Shown: positions 1 through 12,203, counted from the first letter of the stretch. The stretch: 64,000 nucleotides of DNA from Bryopsis sp. KO-2023 (GCA_030272585.1 BSYQ01000002.1:434001-498000); one strand, 5' to 3'. Program-made: numbers and translations. Notes: generated by a model not told the origin, from the letters alone.

Positions 1-3000
1 GTGTTGGTGCACTCGCAGGCGGTGGGCTACCGGCAGGTGGGGATGCTCCAGGTGGTGGGGCTCCAGATGGGGTTGGGGCACTCGAAGGCGGTGGGCTACA
101 GGCAGGTGGGGATGCTCCAGGTGGTGGGGCTCCAGATGGGGTTGGGGCACTCGGAGACGGTGGGCTACCGGCAGGTGGGGATGCTCCAGGTGGTGGGGCT
201 CCAGATGGGGTTGGGGCACTCGCAGGCGGTGGGCTACTGGCAGGTGGGGATGCTCCAGGTGGTGGGGCTCCAGATGGTTTTGGTGCACTCGAAGGCGGTG
301 GGCTACCAGCAGGTGGGGATGCTCCAGGTGGTGGGGATCCAGATGGGGTTGGCGCACTCGAAGGCGGTGGGCTACCGGCAGGTGGGGATGCTCCAGGTGG
401 TGGGGCTCCAGATGGGGTTGGGGCACTCGAAGGCGGTGGGCTACCGGCAGGTGGGGATGCTCCAGGTGGTGGGGATCCAGATGGTGGAGCTCCGGTAGGG
501 GGAGGTGCACCAGTTGGTGGTGGGGCACTTGCAGGCGGTGGGCTACCGGCAGGTGGGGATGCTCCAGGTGGTGGGGATCCAGATGGGGTTGGGGCACTCG
601 AAGGCGGTGGGCTACCGGCAGGTGGGGATGCTCCAGGTGGTGGGGATCCAGATGGTGGAGCTCCGGTAGGGGGAGGTGCACCAGTTGGTGTTGGGGCACT
701 TGCAGGCGGTGGGCTACCGGCAGGTGGGGATGCTCCAGGTGGTGGGGATCCAGATGGTGGAGCTCCGGTGGGGGGAGGTGCACCAGTTGGTGTTGGGGCA
801 CTCGCAGGCGGTGGGCTATCGGCAGGTGGGGATGCTCCAGGTGGTGGGGCTCCAGATGGGGTTGGTGCACTCGAAGGCGGTGGGCTACCGGCAGGTGGGG
901 ATGCTCCAGGTGGTGGGGATCCAGATGGTGGAGCTCCGGTAGGGGGAGGTGCACCAGTTGGTGTTGGGGCACTTGCAGGCGGTGGGCTACCGGCAGGTGG
1001 GGATGCTCCAGGTGGTGGGGATCCAGATGGGGTTGGAGCACTCGAAGGCGGTGGGCTACTGGCAGGTGGGGATGCTCCAGGTGGTGGGGCTCCAGATGGG
1101 GTTGGAGCACTCGAAGGCGGTGGGCTACCGGCAGGTGGGGATGCTCCAGGTGGTGGGGATCCAGATGGTGGAGCTCCGGTAGGGGGAGGTGCACCAGTTG
1201 GTGGTGGGGCACTTGCAGGCGGTGGGCTACCGGCAGGTGGGGATGCTCCAGGTGGTGGGGCTCCAGATGGAATTGGTGCACTCGAAGGCGGTGGGCTACG
1301 GGCAGGTGGGGATGCTCCAGGTGGTGGGGATCCAGATGGTGGAGCTCCGGTAGGAGGAGGTGCACCAGTTGGTGTTGGGGCACTCGAAGACGGTGGGCTA
1401 CCGGCAGGTGGGGATGCTCCAGGTGGTGGGGATCCAGATGGTGGAGCTCCGGTAGGAGGAGGTGCACCAGTTGGTGTTGGGGCACTTGCAGGCGTTGGGC
1501 TATCGGCAGGTGGGGATGCTCCAGGTGGTGGGGCTCCAGATGGGGTTGGTGCACTCGAAGGCGGTGGGCTACCGGCAGGTGGGGATGCTCCAGGTGGTGG
1601 GGATCCAGATGGTGGAGCTCCGGTAGGAGGAGGTGCACCAGTTGGTGTTGGGGCACTTGCAGGCGGTGGGCTACCGGCAGGTGGGGATGCTCCAGGTGGC
1701 GGGGCTCCAGATGGGGTTGGGGCACTCGAAGGCGGTGGGCTACCGGCAGGTGGGGATGCTCCAGGTGGTGGGGATCCAGATGGTGGAGCTCCGGTAGGGG
1801 GAGGTGCACCAGTTGGTGTTGGGGCACTTGCAGGCGGTGGGCTACTGGCAGGTGGGGATGCTCCAGGTGGTGGGGATCCAGATGGAATTGGTGCACTCGA
1901 AGGCGGTGGGCTACGGGCAGGTGGGGATGCTCCAGGTGGTGGGGATCCAGATGGTGGAGCTCCGGTAGGAGGAGGTGCACCAGTTGGTGTTGGGGCACTC
2001 GCAGGCGGTGGGCTATCGGCAGGTGGGGATGCTCCAGGTGGTGGGGCTCCAGATGGGGTTGGTGCACTCGAAGGCGGTGGGCTACTGGCAGGTGGGGATG
2101 CTCCAGGTTGTGGGGATCCAGATGGGGTTGGGGCACTCGAAGGCGGTGGGCTACTGGCAGGTGGGGATGCTCCAGGTGGTGGGGCTCCAGATGGGGTTGG
2201 AGCACTCGAAGGCGGTGGGCTACCGGCAGGTGGGGATGCTCCAGGTGGTGGGGATCCAGATGGTGGAGCTCCGGTAGGGGGAGGTGCACCAGTTGGTGTT
2301 GGGGCACTTGCAGGCGGTGGGCTACCGGCAGGTGGGGATGCTCCAGGTGGTGGGGATCCAGATGGTGGAGCTCCGGTAGGAGGAGGTGCACCAGTTGGTG
2401 TTGGGGCACTCGAAGGCGGTGGGCTACTGGCAGGTGGGGATGCTCCAGGTGGTGGGGATCCAGATGGTGGAGCTCCGGTAGGGGGAGGTGCACCAGTTGG
2501 GGTTGGGGCACTTGCAGGCGGTGGGCTACCGGCAGGTGGGGATGCTCCAGGTGGTGGGTCTCCACATGTCAATTGAGCACTCGAAGGCGGTGGGCTACGG
2601 GCAGGTGGGGATGCTCCAGGTGGTGGGGATCCAGATGGTGGAGCTCCGGTAGGAGGAGGTGCACCGGTTGGTGTTGGGGCACTCGCAGGCGGTGGGCTAC
2701 CGGCAGGTGGGGATGCTCCAGGTGGTGGGGCTCCAGATGGAATTGGTGCACTCGAAGGCGGTGGGCTACGGGCAGGTGGGGATGCTCCAGGTGGTGGGGA
2801 TCCAGATGGTGGAGCTCCGGTAGGAGGAGGTGCACCGGTTGGTGTTGGGGCACTCGCAGGCGGTGGGCTACCGGCAGGTGGGGATGCTCCAGGTGGTGGG
2901 GCTCCAGATGGGGTTGGTGCACTCGAAGGCGGTGGGCTACTGGCAGGTGGGGATGCTACAGGTGGTGGGGATCCAGATGGGGTTGGGGCACTCGAAGGCG

Positions 3001-3460
3001 GTGGGCTACCGGCAGGTGGGGATGCTCCAGGTGGTGGGGATCCAGATGGTGGAGCTCCGGTAGGGGGAGGTGCACCAGTTGGGGTTGGGGCACTTGCAGG
3101 CGGTGGGCTACCGGCAGGTGGGGATGCTCCAGGTAGTGGGGCTCCAGATGGGGTTGGGGCACTCGGAGACGGTGGGCTACCGGCAGGTGGGGATGCTCCA
3201 GGTGGTGGGGCTCCAGATGGGGTTGGGGCACTCAAAGGCGGTGGGCTACCGGCAGGTGGGGATGCTCCAGGTGGTGGGGATCCAGATGGTATAGCTCCGG
3301 TGGGGGGAGGTGCACCAGTTGGTGTTGGGGCACTTGCAGGCGGTGGGCTACCGGCAGGTGGGGATGCTCCAGGTGGTGGGGCTCCAGATGGGGTTGGGGC
3401 ACTCAAAGGCGGTGGGCTACCGGCAGGTGGGGATGCTCCAGGTGGTGGCGGGGATCCTGA
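1..3460 (-). repeat. Coding minisatellite of the Pro-rich domain
   Basis: Tandem array of a 69-bp unit (23 residues) and a 105-bp variant with an extra 36 bp (12 residues). Both keep the Pro frame open on the minus strand. Reading the complementary plus strand gives long Gly-rich open frames, but only the minus frame joins to a signal peptide. Units differ by few substitutions, which suggests recent homogenisation. Confidence 0.85.
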
Positions 3461-6400
3461 TGGTGGAGTGGAAGGTGGGGATTCAGATGGTGGTGAGGCC
3501 GTTGGTGGTGGTGCTCCCAATGGCGGCGGTGCACCAGTTGGTGGAGCATTCGCCGGCGGCGGACCGATTGCAGGTGGAGAGGCAGTGGGTGGTGGTGGAG
3601 TCGAAGGTAGTGATCCAGATGGTGGTGAGGCCATTGGTGGTGGAGCTCCTAATGGCGGCGGTGCACCAGTTGGTGGAGCATCTGCCGGCGGCGGATCGAT
3701 TGCAGGTGGAGAGGGAGTTGGTGGAGGTGGAGTGGAAGGTGGGGATCCAGATGGTGGTGAGGCCATTGGTGGTGGAGCTCCTAATGGCGGCGGGTCGATG
3801 GCAGGTGCAGAGGGAGTAGGCGGCAGACCGATTGCAGGTGGAGAGGGAGTTGGTGGTGGTGGAGTCGAAGGTGGAGATCCAGATGGTGGTGAGGCCGATG
3901 GCGGTGGAGCTCCCAATGGCGGCGGTGCACCAGTTGGTGGAGCATCTGCTGGCGGCGGACCGATTGCAGGTGGAGAGGCAGTGGGTGGTGGTGGAGTGGA
4001 AGGTGGGGATCCAGATGGTGGTGAGGTCACTGGTGGTGGAGCTCCTGTGGACGGCGGTGCACCAGATGGTGGAGATATGGTTGGTGGAACGGTGGAAGGT
4101 GGGGATCTCGATGGCGGCGGGGCACGGGATGGTGGAGCTTCACCGGGTGGTGGTGCTCCGGATGGTGGAGCACTTGTTGGCGGTGTACTGCTGGTAGGCG
4201 GAGAGGTAGGTGTTGCTGGTGCAATGGAAGGTGGAGCAGCGGTGGGTGGTGGTGAGGAGCTCGAGGAAGGAGGTGGGGTGGGACCAGCAACAGGACTTGG
4301 TGGGGAAGTAGGGAAAGGCCCTTGTTGCGGTGGTGAATTTCCTCCAGTGTCACCAACATTGTCGTCGTCATCATCATCACCACTGCTTGCTTCGTCGTCA
4401 TCATCATCATCATCATCTTTTCCATTGTCAGGGCTCGGTGGAGAATCAGGTGAGGCACTAGAAGGAGGTGGTGGGGCGACAGTAGATGGTGGTGAGGAAC
4501 TGGAAGGAGGAGGTGGGGTAGTAGGAGTGGATGGTGGTGAGAAACTTGAAGAAGGAGGTGAATTTTCGTCAGTGTCATCAGCATCGTCATCATCACCACT
4601 ACTTGCTCCGTTATCATCATCATCATCATCGTCATCTTTTCCATTGTCAGGGCTTGGTGGAGAATCAGGTGAGGCACTGGAAGGAGGTGGTGGGGTAGTA
4701 GCAGTGGATGGTGGTGAGGAACTTGTAGGAGGAGGTGGGGTGGTGGCAGTGGATGGTGGTGAGGAGCTGGGAGGAGGAGGTGGGGTAGTAGCAGTAGATG
4801 GTGGTGAGGAACTCGAAGAAGGAGGTGGTGGGGCGTCAGTGGATGGTGGTGAGGCACTGGGAGGAGGTGGGGTAGTAGGAGTAGATGGTGGTGAGGAACT
4901 CGAAGAAGGAGGTGGTGGGGCGTCAGTGGATGGTGGTGAGGCACTGGGAGGAGGTGGGGTAGTAGGAGTAGATGGTGGTGAGGAAATCGAAGGAGGAGGA
5001 GAGCTGGATGGTGCTGATGGTCCTGGTGTGGGAGGTGAAAGTTGGGATAGTGGTGGTGGACTCAATAACGATGCCGGTGTTGAAGGTGGGGCTGGTGGCA
5101 GGGGTGAGGGTTCAACTGGGGAAGGCGTGCTTGGAGGCGTCGTAGGATCAGTGGCTGGAGGTGGTGAAGTTTGCTCCACAACTGGAGCAGGAGTGGCTTC
5201 CTGTTGTGGAGGCGGAGGGGGGTTTCTCTCTCGAAATCTGAAAAGACCTTCACAACATGGAAAAGCAAACTTGAGCAAACTTATGCACAGGAGTGACACC
5301 TGAATGAGTATCTTACACTAGCATCTGTATGAGTGTTTCACACTCAGGGATCAAAGGTGAGTCTGTTTAGTACAACATTCAAATATGTCTATTACTTTAA
5401 ATTTGAAAGCTCCAGGGTGAGATAACAAAAACCAAATGGCAAGCAGAGTCACGTTAGCACATTGTGACCTCTTCAACCATTCAAACGAGATCAACTGTAA
5501 GTGAGTCTGACTAATATTACCTCCCCCCAGCACGCCAAAGCCATCATTGCTTACGGCTCCAGGTCCATTTCCAGCTCCAGGTCCAGGTCCACCTCCGGTT
5601 CCGCCTCTAGCTCCAGCTCTAGCTCCGACTCTGCGACCGCCCCCGAAATCTAATATGGAATCAAAACAGAACGAAAGAGTCAACCGTAAGTGGGCGGAAA
5701 CTGATACCTATTCAGTGCTTTGTGCGATACTACACAAACATTGTAGAAACCTGAGTATGTACACAGGAAATTATGACTTGAAAATCGAATAAAAGGGTGC
5801 CTGATATTGGAGGAAATCGTCCTCACTGTGCTAGGTAAACACAGCTCACCTATCCCGCGCTGCACCGGAGCCGGCGCTTGATTCCCCGAAGCTCTGGGCT
5901 GGCGGCTTGCAAGTGCGGGCAGCGAAACAGTCGTGCCCGGGCCTACATTCCGTTGCGCTCGTGGCGTCCCTTGAGATCCTTGTGACGCCGGGGCCGCTTG
6001 CGCTCCTTGCCCCCCAAAATTTCGACCAAAAGAAGTTCCTGTCGGTGCAGGCGTTGCTCCTGCTCTGCGATTGGTTACCTGCTGTCTCACTTGATCAAAC
6101 CTTCCTTGTGACGCTTGCCCGGACGCACCTGTTTACACAACCACAGAAAAAAACCATCTCAAGAAAAATTTTCAGCGCCACAGAGAGTGGTCTTGCTCCG
6201 GTTTCCCTGGGTTTTCTTCTCGAGTCCGACAAGGACATTAACACAAATACGCTTCCTGCAACAACTCCCCGACTGTGGGTTTATACAGGCGAAAACCAAG
6301 AACGCTACAAGATATGCCAGGCCCTTCAACGACGCCTGCAAGGCTTCTTATCCCAACTAAACGCAGTTCAAACTGCGAAAACACACGGCGCTCCGGTTCA

Positions 6401-7049
6401 CTCCGCGATTTTCACGCATGTTTGCGGCGCTTGTCGAGGTACCGTTCAGGAGAAACGCACATTCTCAGAAGACTAAAGCGGGCGGGGATGGGGGTGGGGG
6501 GATAAAAACTCAAAGAAATCGCAGGGGGGGGGGGATGGTGTATGGAGAACGTCGAGGGTAGAGTGAGTTTTTTTGTCCTACAAAGAACATCGCACGCCCC
6601 AAAATTTGTCAAGAAAACGGCAACCGGAAAGAAGTCAGACAGACCTACCGCACGGTAAGTGAGGCGCGGGAAAAACGAAAAACGGCCACAACAAAAAAAA
6701 AACGGCGTCGTAGAAAACGTCCCCCCCCCCCCCTCAAGCTATACGCGAGAAGCTAGACTGAAAAAATAAACACTCGTGTGGAAAAACGGCCACAACAATG
6801 CCAAAAAAACACGCTCGTTGAAAATTGGTTAGCTACGTTCATTAGCACCACGATACCCTATGCGCGGCACCTCCGCGTCCCAACTGCGGAAAAAGAAACA
6901 GCAGCTTCTGTTCGATACGCCCTGCTTGCTACCCCTCTCGTCCCAATTTACGACACCGCGAACTACGGCGTCCAAACCACGGCGTTACCTGAGTGAGTCG
7001 CAAGCAAGACTGCCAGCGCCAGCCATAGCGCCGGTCGTTTACCCCCCAT
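1..7049 (-). CDS. Secreted Pro-rich (HRGP-like) modular protein, family member 1; partial, multi-exon
   Basis: Four exons are visible on the minus strand. Exon 1 (7049-6989) starts at an ATG and encodes a signal peptide with a Lys-Arg n-region and a WLALAVLLA core, then a GTAACG donor. Exon 2 (6128-5850) is Gln/Gly/Arg/Ala-rich and resembles exon 2 of the gene at 32963-40486 (QGRxxxR-Q pattern). Exon 3 (5649-5521) is Gly/Arg-rich. Exon 4 (from about 5237 or 5229 to beyond base 1) is a huge Pro-rich domain: first mixed Pro/Ser/Thr with two Asp-rich patches near 4340-4440 and 4560-4650, then near-perfect repeats built on PPPGASPPAG and SPPPSSAPTP. Exons 1 to 3 keep a one-nucleotide carry; the exon 4 acceptor is ambiguous, and 5229 keeps the Pro frame. 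No C-terminus is seen. By analogy with the paralogue, Cys modules should follow to the left. Likely an extracellular or wall glycoprotein; that role is inferred from composition only. Confidence 0.68.
3461..5229 (-). repeat. Degenerate Pro/Ser/Asp-rich coding repeats
   Basis: Continuation of the same exon with longer, more diverged units built on SPPSGSPPSTPPPP and PPPLGAPPPMA. It is interrupted by two near-duplicate segments that each contain a poly-Asp patch (DDDD) followed by Gly-Asn-Ser-Pro residues. The acidic patches could bind cations; that is inference from composition. Confidence 0.6.
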
Positions 7050-7109
7050 TGTCGCCCTTACTCCAAAACAGGCACCGGAGGTGGACGACGCACGCTCCGA
7101 ACGACGTCT

Positions 7110-7119
7110 CGTATATAAC
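7110..7119 (-). promoter_or_regulatory. TATA-like box upstream of family member 1
   Basis: A TATATAC motif on the minus strand lies about 60-70 nt upstream of the ATG at 7049, a normal position for a core promoter with a short leader. No expression evidence is available. Confidence 0.35.
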
Positions 7120-7865
7120 ACCTTGCACCCGCGGCGCTTCCCTTCCTCAAACGCAGGCCACTAGGGAGTGAGACCGCCGACTGAACTCGTATCAACGAAG
7201 GAATCCCCGGGGGGGTAGGCTTTTATTTCGTTCGATGCTCCAACATCAAACTACTACTGTCCCACGTGATAAGCCGGTTGAAAGCCCCTGGCACGCCTGA
7301 CGTCGAACTGTCGTGAAGCAAATTCCACTCACTCACACATTTTCTGGTAAGAATTCGCAAGAAAAGCTTAGCGACAGGGAGGAATGACGGCATGACAGAG
7401 AATGCATGGCTGAAAAGGTTGCTGTTGTTGGAGTAGTAAAGCAGCGCGGACAGCTGCCGAAAGACGAAAAAGTTAACGTGGCTCGATCGGAATGCGACCG
7501 CTGAGGGAGTAGTAACCGCGCGTTCTGTGGCTGAAAGGGGAGGTCACTCGATCGCATGTATTTTATGGGGCTAGCGTTGGCCGTGGAGGATGAGGGGGTG
7601 TCGGGCCACCACCAACAGTTTGACGACCCAATTTCAACGAGAGCTCGTTGAAAACGCGCGTCACTACAACAATCTGAGGCCCTTGTTGAGTTGAGCCCGT
7701 GAAAACGCTCGCGACTCGCTGTGGCGTTTTGTGGTGCTCACTGAAAAATGAGACACTTAAATTTGATATGCAGTGACGACCCTGTGTTGTTTTGTTGCAC
7801 AACCGCGCAGCGAGAAACCTATCCTCAAGCGTTTTTTGGGAAAAAAAAACAAAAACAACAACGCC

Positions 7866-7924
7866 CAACCAACCAACCAAAAATATTACAAGACATGCCA
7901 GGCCAGAGCCTATAGCATCGGGGG
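7866..7924 (-). repeat. Short hairpin repeat, copy with near-consensus core
   Basis: Reference copy of the family. In sense orientation the core reads CGATGC, then TATAGGCTCTGGCCT, then GGCATGTCTTG, then a T-rich tail ending GGTTGGTTGG. ATGC pairs with GCAT and AGGC pairs with GCCT, giving a bulged hairpin with a TCTG loop. Confidence 0.8.
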
Positions 7925-8206
7925 AAAACACAAGCGAAAAACTCGACGTGGCCCAAATTCACCCTTTCCTGTTTTAAACTCGAGTCTACGTAACACACAC
8001 GCACACGGCCCGTGTTTTGTACTTCTTGGTGTAAGGACATTCTCAACTTTTTGCTGTAGGTTCTGTTTTCGGGCAGTTGCTGAACCTAGCTTTCGACGGT
8101 TTTTTTTTCTGTCGAAATGCTTAGCGAACGACAGGGGGGGGAGGGGCATTTTTCACGAAAGCACGCACATGGTGGATAAAATAAGGTGCTTAAATAACCC
8201 GACATA

Positions 8207-8386
8207 ACATTCTTACAAGCATGCCAGGCCAAAGCCTGCAGCATTATGGGAGAAAACAACACACAAGCATCAGCTATAGCAGGGTCTACCAAATCGAGCT
8301 CTCCAGTAAAAAAATTCGAAACCATGGGGATTAATCAACCAACAATATTACAAGACATGCCAGGCCAGAGCCTAAGCAGCATGGGC
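8207..8386 (-). repeat. Two direct copies of the hairpin repeat (8207-8253 and 8335-8386)
   Basis: Both copies read in the same orientation with about 80 bp between them. The second keeps the AGGC/GCCT stem. The first shows GCTGCAGGC in place of GCTATAGGC. Confidence 0.7.
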
Positions 8387-8760
8387 ATCAGCCCTTACGA
8401 CCCCTTTTGCTGTCGTAACATCTCAAACAAAGCCTGGTGCATTGCGATTGAATAAGCTCCCTTTCAAAATTGCCAGGTGTTGGCGCCGCACCGTAACTCT
8501 TTAGCCCGCCAGCTGCGAGGGTTTACTGTTCGGAGGTTTCAGCCATGCATTTGTGCCAGGTGTTGGTCCGGCGCCATAAATTTCTAGCCCGCCAGTTGGG
8601 AGGGTTTACTGTTTGGACGACAGCTGCGTTTTGAGCCAAGCGTTTTGTGTGAATTGCTTTTTTGTTAGTACCTCCATATCATGTGGCGAGAGGGCGTCAT
8701 GACTGACTCCTCACGTCAACTGCGCGCCAACTTTTCAACGAATGCTGGCAGGCACCAGTA

Positions 8761-9046
8761 AGAGCATCTCCACCGGTGTTCGCAGTCTCAGTTGCAGCTC
8801 GCGCACGTGCGATCGCTCGCCACAGTCATTCGTATCGCCGCGGAATTACGTGATTTTCGTCCTCACTTTGGCTGTACGAACTGAGCATCGCCTCACTTGG
8901 ACCCCTTGAACTGAGGCGATGCGCAGTTCGTACAGCCAAAGTGAGGACGAAAATCACGTAAATTCGCGGCGATACGAATGACTGTGGCGAGCGATCGCAC
9001 GTGCGCGAGCTGCAACTGCAACTGCGAACACCGGTGGAGATGCTCT
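8761..9046. mobile_element. Foldback/MITE-like long hairpin
   Basis: Bases 8761-8895 are the reverse complement of 8912-9046 with only a few mismatches and no net indels, around a 16-nt loop. The arms end in AGAGCATCTCCACCGGTG. There is no open frame and no clear target-site duplication beyond a base or two. The structure fits a small non-autonomous inverted-repeat element; the superfamily is not assigned. Confidence 0.8.
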
Positions 9047-10058
9047 AACGCGCGACCTCACGCACCTGGCACGAAACTGGCGTGGCGGGGAGGGGGGGGG
9101 GGGAAAGCACGGAAAAGCACGGAAAGTAGCGGTTGAGTTTCTACGCATCTCGTTCGCCAGTCGGCCATGGAAAAGGTTGGGAGGTCTTTGACAACCGATT
9201 CCAGCAACGACAGAACTTTCGAAGGGGGGGGGGGCACGCCGTGGAGCTTTGGAGATCTGGGATTCCGACACTCGGCGACCTGGATGATGCTGCCGTTTTT
9301 GCTCGACCTTCACTCACGGGCAGGTACCTACGTTGTGGACTCGAAAAACGGCTTCGTAGTTTTTCGCCATCCCCACCCCCGCGCCCACAATCACCTGTTT
9401 CGGAATGTCGTCGAGAGGATCCACTGAACGCAGGGATGACGAAAAGCAGGAAACGGAGGCACGGACCCCGTTTCGCGCGCTGCGAGATCGATCTGATCTC
9501 TTTTTTTCGTTTGCGTTCCGTTTTCTTTTCCTGTTGGGCGGATGGGGACACCTTGACTTCCGTGTGGTTTCGTAGGCTGGAATGAGATTGCCAGAAAAAA
9601 GGGATCAGGTCGCTGGCTGCGGTATTTCTTTCTGTGGTAGGCTCAACGAGGCGCCGTACGAGGTCCGTGCACCGCCAACAAAGATGGTCCGGCGTGTTTT
9701 TTGGGATCCGCTCGGCCTGGACGGTTACAGCGAAACAGTCCCTGTTTCTTCTCGTTGTTGGGCAGCAGATGGTCGGGTGAGTTCAGAGAGGGGGTGGGTG
9801 GGTGGGTGGGGATCTCTCCCAGGATCTTTTTTTTTTTCCTGCTTCTCGGCATGCTTTCCTTTCCCCGTCTTCTCGGCTGGCCCCACCCCCCACGGGCGTG
9901 GTCGACCTCATGGTAGGTTTCTTTCTTATCCAACACCCCCACAGCCGCTTTTTCGAGTGTTATTCAGTAACCAATCAATTACGCGCGCCATTCTGGCTCC
10001 ACGATATCTGTGGAGGTCGTGTTTACCCCCCTGGCTGAGGGGTTTTTCGCTTGTGTTT

Positions 10059-10263
10059 TCCCCCGATGCTATAGGCTCTGGCCTGGCATGTCTTGCAAAC
10101 TTTTTGATCGGTTGGTTGGCGTTGCTTTACGACCATATGGTGAGGGAGTGTTTTTGAAAATTTGGGGTTGTGTGAGTTTTCTCTGGACAGGTCGACCTGC
10201 AGGTTTGTTGTTTTCTTTCCCATATGATGTTGCAGGCTTTGGCCTGGCATGTCTTGTAAAAAT
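10059..10263 (+). repeat. Hairpin-repeat doublet, plus orientation, with about 95 bp cargo
   Basis: Two copies of the hairpin repeat in direct orientation (10059-10120 and 10217-10263) flank a segment containing a PstI-like CTGCAG and AccI/SalI-like GTCGAC. The same doublet, including its cargo, recurs in inverted orientation at 10774-10997. Confidence 0.75.
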
Positions 10264-10310
10264 TCTGTCGGGCGGTAAAGCGAAACAGGTGTGTGCGTTA
10301 TGATGTATTG

Positions 10311-10475
10311 TAACGTCCACAACTCAAATATGAGAAACAAAAGGGAGTACAGGAAAAACCAACCAAAATGTAACGCCCGCAACTCAAATATGAGAAACAA
10401 AAGGGAGTACAGGAAAAACCAACCAAAATGTAACGCCCGCAACTCAAATATGAGAAACAAAAGGGAAAAAACTAA
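10311..10475. repeat. 60-bp tandem repeat, about 2.7 copies
   Basis: Units containing AACTCAAATATGAGAAACAA follow each other almost perfectly. The last unit runs into a hairpin-repeat copy at 10471-10517 that has a 5-bp insertion in its core. Confidence 0.8.
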
Positions 10476-10773
10476 CCAAAATATTACAAGACATGTACAT
10501 GCCAAGCCAGAGCCAGGAAACCGATTTGTCATTTTGTGAAGTATACAATACGACCCTCAAATTGACTGGGTCGTCACTGCATAGCTCCAAAAAGCTGCAT
10601 GTCTGACCTGGAAAATGTTCGAAAAAAAAGCAAAACAAGCAGGCAGGAAGAAGAAAAACAAAAAACAAAGTAAAACTGTCGGCTCAATTTCTCACCCTCA
10701 AGCAGGGCAAAACCGGAAAAAAAAACAGTTTTCACCAGTTCCGGAAAGGTTTTGTTTTCGTATACGACACTCC

Positions 10774-10997
10774 CACCAACCAAAAATAATACAAGACATG
10801 CCAGGCCAAAGCCTGCAACATCATATGGGAGAGAAAACAACAAACCTCACCTGCAGGTCGACCTGTCCAGAGAAAACTCACACAACCCCAAATTTTCAAA
10901 AACACTCCCTCACCATATGGTCGTAAAGCAACGCCCAACCAACCGACCAAAAAGTTTGCAAGACATGCCAGGCCAGAGCCTATAGCATCGGGGGGAA
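10774..10997 (-). repeat. Hairpin-repeat doublet, inverted partner of 10059-10263
   Basis: Copies at 10774-10829 and 10935-10997 flank the same cargo as 10059-10263 in reverse complement. The arms are almost identical by eye, so the pair forms a large inverted repeat with about 510 bp between the arms. Confidence 0.75.
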
Positions 10998-11171
10998 ACA
11001 CAAAGTGGGAGCGCTCAGTCACAACGCCGCCCACAGACCGTCAGGAAATCGATGAGCACCACGAAGTGGCAGATATCATAAATTTAAGATATATCATAAA
11101 ATGCAGGCCAGAAAAAGTGAAACATATAGAAAGAAATATCACAGGGAAGACATGGCGAAACGGGGAGCAAA

Positions 11172-11214
11172 AACCAACCAACCAAAAACACTGCAAGACA
11201 TGCCTGGCCGGAGA
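11172..11214 (-). repeat. Short hairpin repeat, truncated copy
   Basis: Keeps the CCAACC tail, CAAGACATGCC and GGCC core, and lacks the TATAGCATC end. Confidence 0.55.
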
Positions 11215-11785
11215 AAGAAAAACGCTCGTGGGTGAGTAGCAGTTTATTTTTGAGTGCGCTGCTCGAACCATAGGATATCGTTTGCTACCTCTCTTTCTTT
11301 TTCTCTTTTTTTTTCGGTTTTTTTAAACCTGCAGTGAGGAGCAAGGTTTCCAAATATATTTTAAATATATACATTTATTTTTAACCTAATTTTATTTTTT
11401 ATACGCAGGAAAAGCTACGAAGGGCCTTCCTCTGCTGGCGGCGCTCTTGACTTGAATCCCCCTTTTTTTGAACCACATTCCAGGATTCTGAGTTATTCGG
11501 GGGGGGGGGGGTAGTTTCTTTTTTTTTTTGGTTGTTTCTTGCAGAAGGGCTTCATGGATCCAAAACCAAAACCAAAACCAAAAAAAAGTACTTTTTCGAT
11601 AAGGTGATTGTCTGGTATTGGGTTGGGATTGGAGCTGGTGGGGGTCAGAGTGGCTCCTCAGGCAATATGGAATCATTTATTAATTGATTGATTACCATCC
11701 TGGTTTCGTTCAAATTCTCAAGGACTGCACAGCTTGTGTTGGGCAAAGGCCTGTGTCTGACTGTCAGCTGTTCATGATCATGAAG

Positions 11786-11950
11786 AAGAAATTTTTTGGG
11801 GGTTGCTTTCTGGAAATTTTTGGGGGGTTGCTTTCTGGAAAATTTTCGGGGGTTGCTTTCTGGAAATGTTTTGGGGGTTGCTTTGAAGAAATTTTTTGAG
11901 TTGCTTTCGAGAAATGTTTTGGGGGTTGCTTTCGAGAAATGTTTTGGGGA
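11786..11950. repeat. Minisatellite, about 28-bp unit
   Basis: About seven degenerate copies of a unit around TTTTGGGGGTTGCTTTC. The alternative frames give low-complexity peptides and are not credible genes. Confidence 0.75.
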
Positions 11951-12203
11951 TTGGGGTGGGCTCCATCGAGAGTCAAGGGAGGGGGTGATTTGGTTTTTGC
12001 TAAAAAGCCTTGTAACAGTAAAATTCATGAATTTGGTTTTTTTGGTAGAGACGATTGTAACTTGGGTCAAAAAAGATGTTGCATGCATTATCCGATCTGG
12101 CGTCGCCACTGCTTGTTTTGTTTTCACAGTTATATATTAGCTGTATATTGGAAAGCAGTGTAAGCGATATAAACCTTGCTGACTGAGGTTTTTTTTTGTT
12201 GTA

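Noticed and set aside
1..3460. CRISPR array or bacterial repeat
   Set aside because: The units are contiguous coding minisatellites without unique spacers, in a eukaryotic intron-containing context.
768..5303. Long Gly-rich open frames on the plus strand (768-2576 and 3300-5303)
   Set aside because: They are the complement of the Pro-rich minus frame. Only the minus frame joins, in phase, to Gly-rich exons and a signal peptide.
6159..6341. Hydrophobic minus frame resembling a signal peptide (GLAYLVAFLVFACI)
   Set aside because: No ATG, and the hydrophobic part is a translated partial copy of the hairpin repeat inside intron 1.
9133..9585. Overlapping frames of 136-150 residues on both strands near 9.1-9.6 kb
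   Set aside because: G/C-rich sequence leaves several frames open at once. None has a recognisable motif or a homologue I know.
10023..10532. 169-residue minus frame with repeated LIFELRALHFGWFF units
   Set aside because: It is a translation of the 60-bp tandem repeat and hairpin repeats, not a conserved protein.
11645..12127. Opposed frames of 160 and 114 residues over the 11.8-kb minisatellite
   Set aside because: Both are low-complexity repeat translations with no splice or start context.
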